The notes under the pieces are model-generated. The model was not told the origin of the DNA, made no database searches, and worked only from the letters and a program-made list of their open reading frames with translations. A stretch of 22,480 bases of DNA from Auxenochlorella pyrenoidosa (taxonomy: Eukaryota; Chlorophyta; Trebouxiophyceae; Chlorellales; Chlorellaceae): the NCBI GenBank assembly GCA_001430745.1, contig KQ481983.1, positions 1,233,408 to 1,255,887 of the forward strand, in the 5' to 3' direction. This document shows, piece after piece, positions 19,971 through 22,480 of the stretch (position 1 is the first letter of the stretch; each line of letters starts with the position of its first letter). The translations under genes were made by a program, and so were the position numbers.

Positions 19971-21277
19971 ATGCTGGAGCTCGCTGCGGCGCCCCGTTTG
20001 CAGGTGCGGTGCGCTCGAGTGCCGGAGTGCCGAAAGGGCCCAGCTTTCCGCGCGGCGGCAAGGCTCACTCGCTGCTTTGCAACTGTTGGACCGCAGGCTC
20101 TGGCGGGCGGCTGGCGCAGCCCGGCCAAAGAAACTCCGACGTCTAGTTTGCAGGGTGAGGGGCGTGCAGGGAGCCCCGGCCCCCTTGGCTGCGATGCATA
20201 TAATGCGCAAATTGTGCTGTATGCTTGGCAGCGGGAGGCGCCCCCTCTGCCCGCCACACAAGGCTCTTGCGCCCGCCCTTGCAGGGGTCCGCTCCGCGCA
20301 CAGGGCCCGGGCCCAGCGCCTGCATGTTGCGGCTCGCAGTGCTGGCTCCGGCGGCAACGTGATCGACCGGCCCTCTCTGCTGCCAGGGCAGGACACGCGG
20401 TGAGCGCCGCCACTCAGCCGCTGCTGCCTGGCGCTTCCCCCTGTCCTCCTACATATGCGGTGCTGGACCTGGACCATGTGGCGGCACGGGCGTGTGTGTG
20501 CAAGCAGCTAATTCACAGCTGGCGCCTGCTGTTGCTGCCCGCTCCCGCTGCCGCAGGCGCGACACCCGCCGCCGCCGGCCGCCCTCTTACCGCGTGCTCC
20601 TCCACAACGACAACTACAACCGGTGGGCTGGTGCCCTGCTGAGCACTCGGGGTGCCTAGCTGCGGACGCCGTCGGACGCAGCACGCCCGCCTGCCTCTTG
20701 GCCTGCCTGCTTGCGGGATGGCTGGGTGCCATCAGGCTGCCGCAGGGCCCGCCTGCTGCGCCGCATCCCAGCCCGGGCCCCCCACCCCTTCCTGCACCCA
20801 TCCACACCCTTCCCCCGGCACCCTCCCCCCCCCCCTCCCCTCTACAGGCGCGAGTACGTGGTGCAGGTGCTGATGAAGGTGGTGGAGGGGACAACCGTGG
20901 ACGACGCTGTCAACATCATGCAGGAGGCGCACGTCAACGGGCTGGCGCTGGTGGCGCAGTGCGCGCAGGTGCGGCGCCCGCCCGCCCGACCGCCGCCGCT
21001 GGCGGAGGGCCCCGGCTCGCCACGACCAGCCTGCCTGCCGCGCCTGGCCTTGCGCAATCCTGCGGCCAGGGGTCGCGCTCGCTCGGCCGTACCCACCCAT
21101 CCCTGCTGCTTGCACAGCTGACAATGCACGCTGCCTGGTGCTTGCCCCCCCCCCCCCTCGGCTGGCCTGCAGGAGCAGGCGGAGCAGTACTGCGAGTCGC
21201 TGCGCCTCAACGGCCTCATCTCCACGATCGAGCCCGCTGGCGGCGGCTCTGGCAGCGACGGCACCAGCAGCAGCTGA
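19971..21277 (+). CDS. clpS: Chloroplast ClpS, N-recognin adaptor of the Clp protease (6 exons)
   Basis: ClpS delivers N-degron or selected plastid substrates to the ClpC chaperone of the stromal Clp protease. The secure exons are 20285-20399, 20557-20622, 20848-20968 and 21173-21277. They encode a linker NVIDRPSLLPGQDTR and the ClpS core: YRVLLHNDNYNRREYVVQVL, then NIMQEAHVNGLALVAQCAQ, then a short helix and NGLISTIEPAGG. HNDN with the following Tyr/Asn and the MQEAH helix form the amino-acid binding pocket of the family. The 5' end has two phase-consistent models, both of 165 residues. In the preferred one, exons 19971-20003 and 20097-20154 supply an Ala/Arg/Ser-rich presequence; in the other, the frame is continuous from ATG 20194 or 20203 with its own basic presequence. 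Both look like chloroplast transit peptides. An ATG at 19848 would add an acidic Gln/Leu-rich extension. The protein ends in a Gly/Ser tail not usual for bacterial ClpS. Confidence 0.87.
21145..21157 (+). repeat. Poly-C tract at 3' end of a clpS intron
   Basis: Thirteen consecutive C bases precede the acceptor of the last clpS exon. A similar 11-C run at 20825-20835 precedes the previous exon. They act as the polypyrimidine tracts of these introns and are prone to length variation or sequencing error. Confidence 0.7.
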
Positions 21278-22075
21278 GCGCAGCAGCGCAGGTGTACCCG
21301 GCCCGGCAGGACAGCCTGCTGAAGAGGCGCTGGCGCTGCGCCGGGCAGCTCCCGCGAGCGGCCCTCCGGCCCCGCCGCCGTCACAGCCAGCACCCGCCCA
21401 GCCTCTCCACCCTCCCCCTGAGAAGACTTTATTGCTGCACAGCACCCCGCACCCCGCCCCAGCAGCCCGCGGGAAGCAACAGACCGAGCAGCACTGCTAA
21501 AGGGGGCGGCCGCGCGCGGCCTGGCTCCGGAACAGGGCCAGCGCCGCCGCGCGCCCTCGATACTTTGATGACCCCCTTCTCTCCGCCCGCCATTTGATTC
21601 CATCCTGCCTCTTCCGCCTCCCGGCCTGCGGAGGGCAGGCGCAGATGCCTTGGTGACGCTGCCGCTGCCCCCGCTCCACCTCTTTATGGGGCCAAGTTTT
21701 GAGAGGCTCCCCCTCACTGTATCTGCCCTTTGCTGTATCACCTCTGCCGATGGGGCGGCCCAGCTGTCCACCAGCCCCCCCACCTGCTGCTCATTGCTCC
21801 CGCATCCTGGCGCCAGCCGTCTCTGACAATTGCCATCGCATCCGACTGTAACCGTCCCTGCTGGTGGTGTCTTTGTCACAACTGCCTAGGTCTCAAGCGG
21901 CGAAAACTGGGTTGTGCCAGGAGTCAAGCAGGCACACAGAGCGGCAATTGCGGCGGGTTTTGTGCGTGCAGGCAAATCCGGGCGCTTGGCGCGCCCTAAA
22001 ACTGCAGCAGCCGTGAAGCCATGCAGGGCTTGCATGGTCGCCATGTGGGAGCGGGTCAGAAGCTGCTGCCATTGC
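21278..22075. other. Convergent 3' region between clpS and the EBP1-like gene
   Basis: No coding exon is recognised. The stretch holds the clpS 3' UTR (to about 21.87 kb if the TGTAA at 21847 is used) and the 3' UTR of the minus-strand gene that ends at 22076. No minus-strand TGTAA was seen, so the two transcripts may overlap. Confidence 0.45.
21847..21851 (+). terminator. TGTAA polyadenylation signal of clpS
   Basis: The pentamer sits about 570 nt after the clpS stop in GACTGTAACCG. It is the first TGTAA I found downstream on this strand and matches the green algal consensus. Confidence 0.5.
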
Positions 22076-22480
22076 TCACGCCTCAGCGCCCTCCTTGGCG
22101 GCCTTCTTCTTCTTCTTCTTGTTCTTCAGGCTGCAGCAGGGCAGTGGAGGCGCAAGGGCGCAGCGCGGGAGGGTGGGCGCCACAGGCCCGGCGCGGGTGG
22201 GGGCGCAGGGCGCGCACCGCGCGAGCTTTGCTCACGAACAGCTGAGCTCAGGCCCGGGCGGGCCCGGGGCTGCGGCCCCAGCTGCGCCGCCTGCTGCGGT
22301 GCTCGTGGCCCGCTCCACACCCGCACTCAAGCCCCCCCCACCACCCCCCCCCACCACACACACAAAACGCGCACACAAAACGCGCACACAAACCCCACCC
22401 CCACCCCACCCCTCCTGCCCCACCTGGTGGACAGCAGGGCCTTGACCTCCTCGTCCGCCACGCTCTTGTCGCTCTGCAGC
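22076..22480 (-). CDS. C-terminus of probable EBP1/PA2G4 (proliferation-associated 2G4) protein, partial
   Basis: Two minus-strand exons are visible: 22480-22424 (open at the window edge) and 22130-22076, joined in phase 2 across a GT-AG intron. The end reads LQSDKSVADEEVKALLST, then SLKNKKKKKKAAKEGAEA and a stop. Human PA2G4 ends similarly, with an ELKALLQSS helix followed by a six-lysine run and an Ala/Glu tail, and plant EBP1 has the same plan. EBP1 is a catalytically dead methionine-aminopeptidase fold that binds ribosomes near the peptide exit tunnel and regulates growth; the lysine tail contributes to RNA binding. Only about 37 residues are available, so other proteins with Lys-rich C-termini remain possible. 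Confidence 0.5.
22360..22392. repeat. 13-bp minisatellite, about 2.6 copies
   Basis: The unit ACACAAAACGCGC occurs twice in direct tandem (22360-22372 and 22373-22385), followed by a partial third copy that decays into ACCCC repeats. It lies in the last intron of the EBP1-like gene, next to C-rich tracts from about 22332. Confidence 0.8.

Noticed and set aside
1..22480. tRNA, rRNA, CRISPR arrays, insertion sequences, bacterial operons
   Set aside because: No T-loop plus acceptor pairing, no regularly spaced repeats, no transposase or terminal inverted repeats were recognised. Spliced genes throughout argue against bacterial origin.

Overview
This window is nuclear DNA of a GC-rich green alga. 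It is most likely a trebouxiophyte of the Chlorella/Coccomyxa type, although the species cannot be named from the sequence. The reasons are short exons separated by 90-420 nt GT-AG (and some GC-AG) introns, Ala/Gly/Gln-rich low-complexity protein segments, plant-type protein families (PDR-type ABCG transporter, plastid-type Trm1, plant-type ClpS) and TGTAA motifs downstream of several stop codons. Almost every long open frame here is an antisense or frame shadow. The real genes had to be rebuilt exon by exon from splice sites, reading phase and family motifs. A 217-nt run of N (11769-11985) is an assembly gap.

Layout, left to right: (1) 155-3791, minus: N-terminal 13 exons of an ABCG/PDR transporter that runs off the left edge. 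(2) 3792-4853: divergent intergenic region of lower GC. (3) 4854-7988, plus: eight-exon Trm1-like tRNA guanine-26 dimethyltransferase. (4) 8229-9546, plus: five-exon C1D/Rrp47 exosome cofactor, only 240 nt downstream. (5) 9547-11010: purine-rich on plus, pyrimidine-rich on minus, read as the long 3' UTR of the next gene. (6) 11011-12961, minus: unnamed nuclear-type regulator with an SNNN..WLRRKL module and an acidic-aromatic tail, interrupted by the gap. (7) 12962-14509: second divergent, lower-GC intergenic region. (8) 14510-19152, plus: seven-exon, about 1250-residue type II membrane protein with a pappalysin-like (M43) metzincin domain, whose catalytic Glu is replaced by Gln, followed by about four degenerate discoidin/fucolectin-like repeats. 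(9) 19971-21277, plus: chloroplast ClpS adaptor. (10) 22076-22480, minus: last two exons of a probable EBP1/PA2G4 protein running off the right edge.

The genes do not form one pathway. Three (Trm1, C1D, EBP1) concern RNA or ribosome metabolism, ClpS concerns plastid protein turnover, and the ABCG and M43 proteins are membrane or surface proteins. The two items most worth follow-up are the M43 protein with the HQxxH site and the high share of GC-AG introns (four of about 37 reconstructed).
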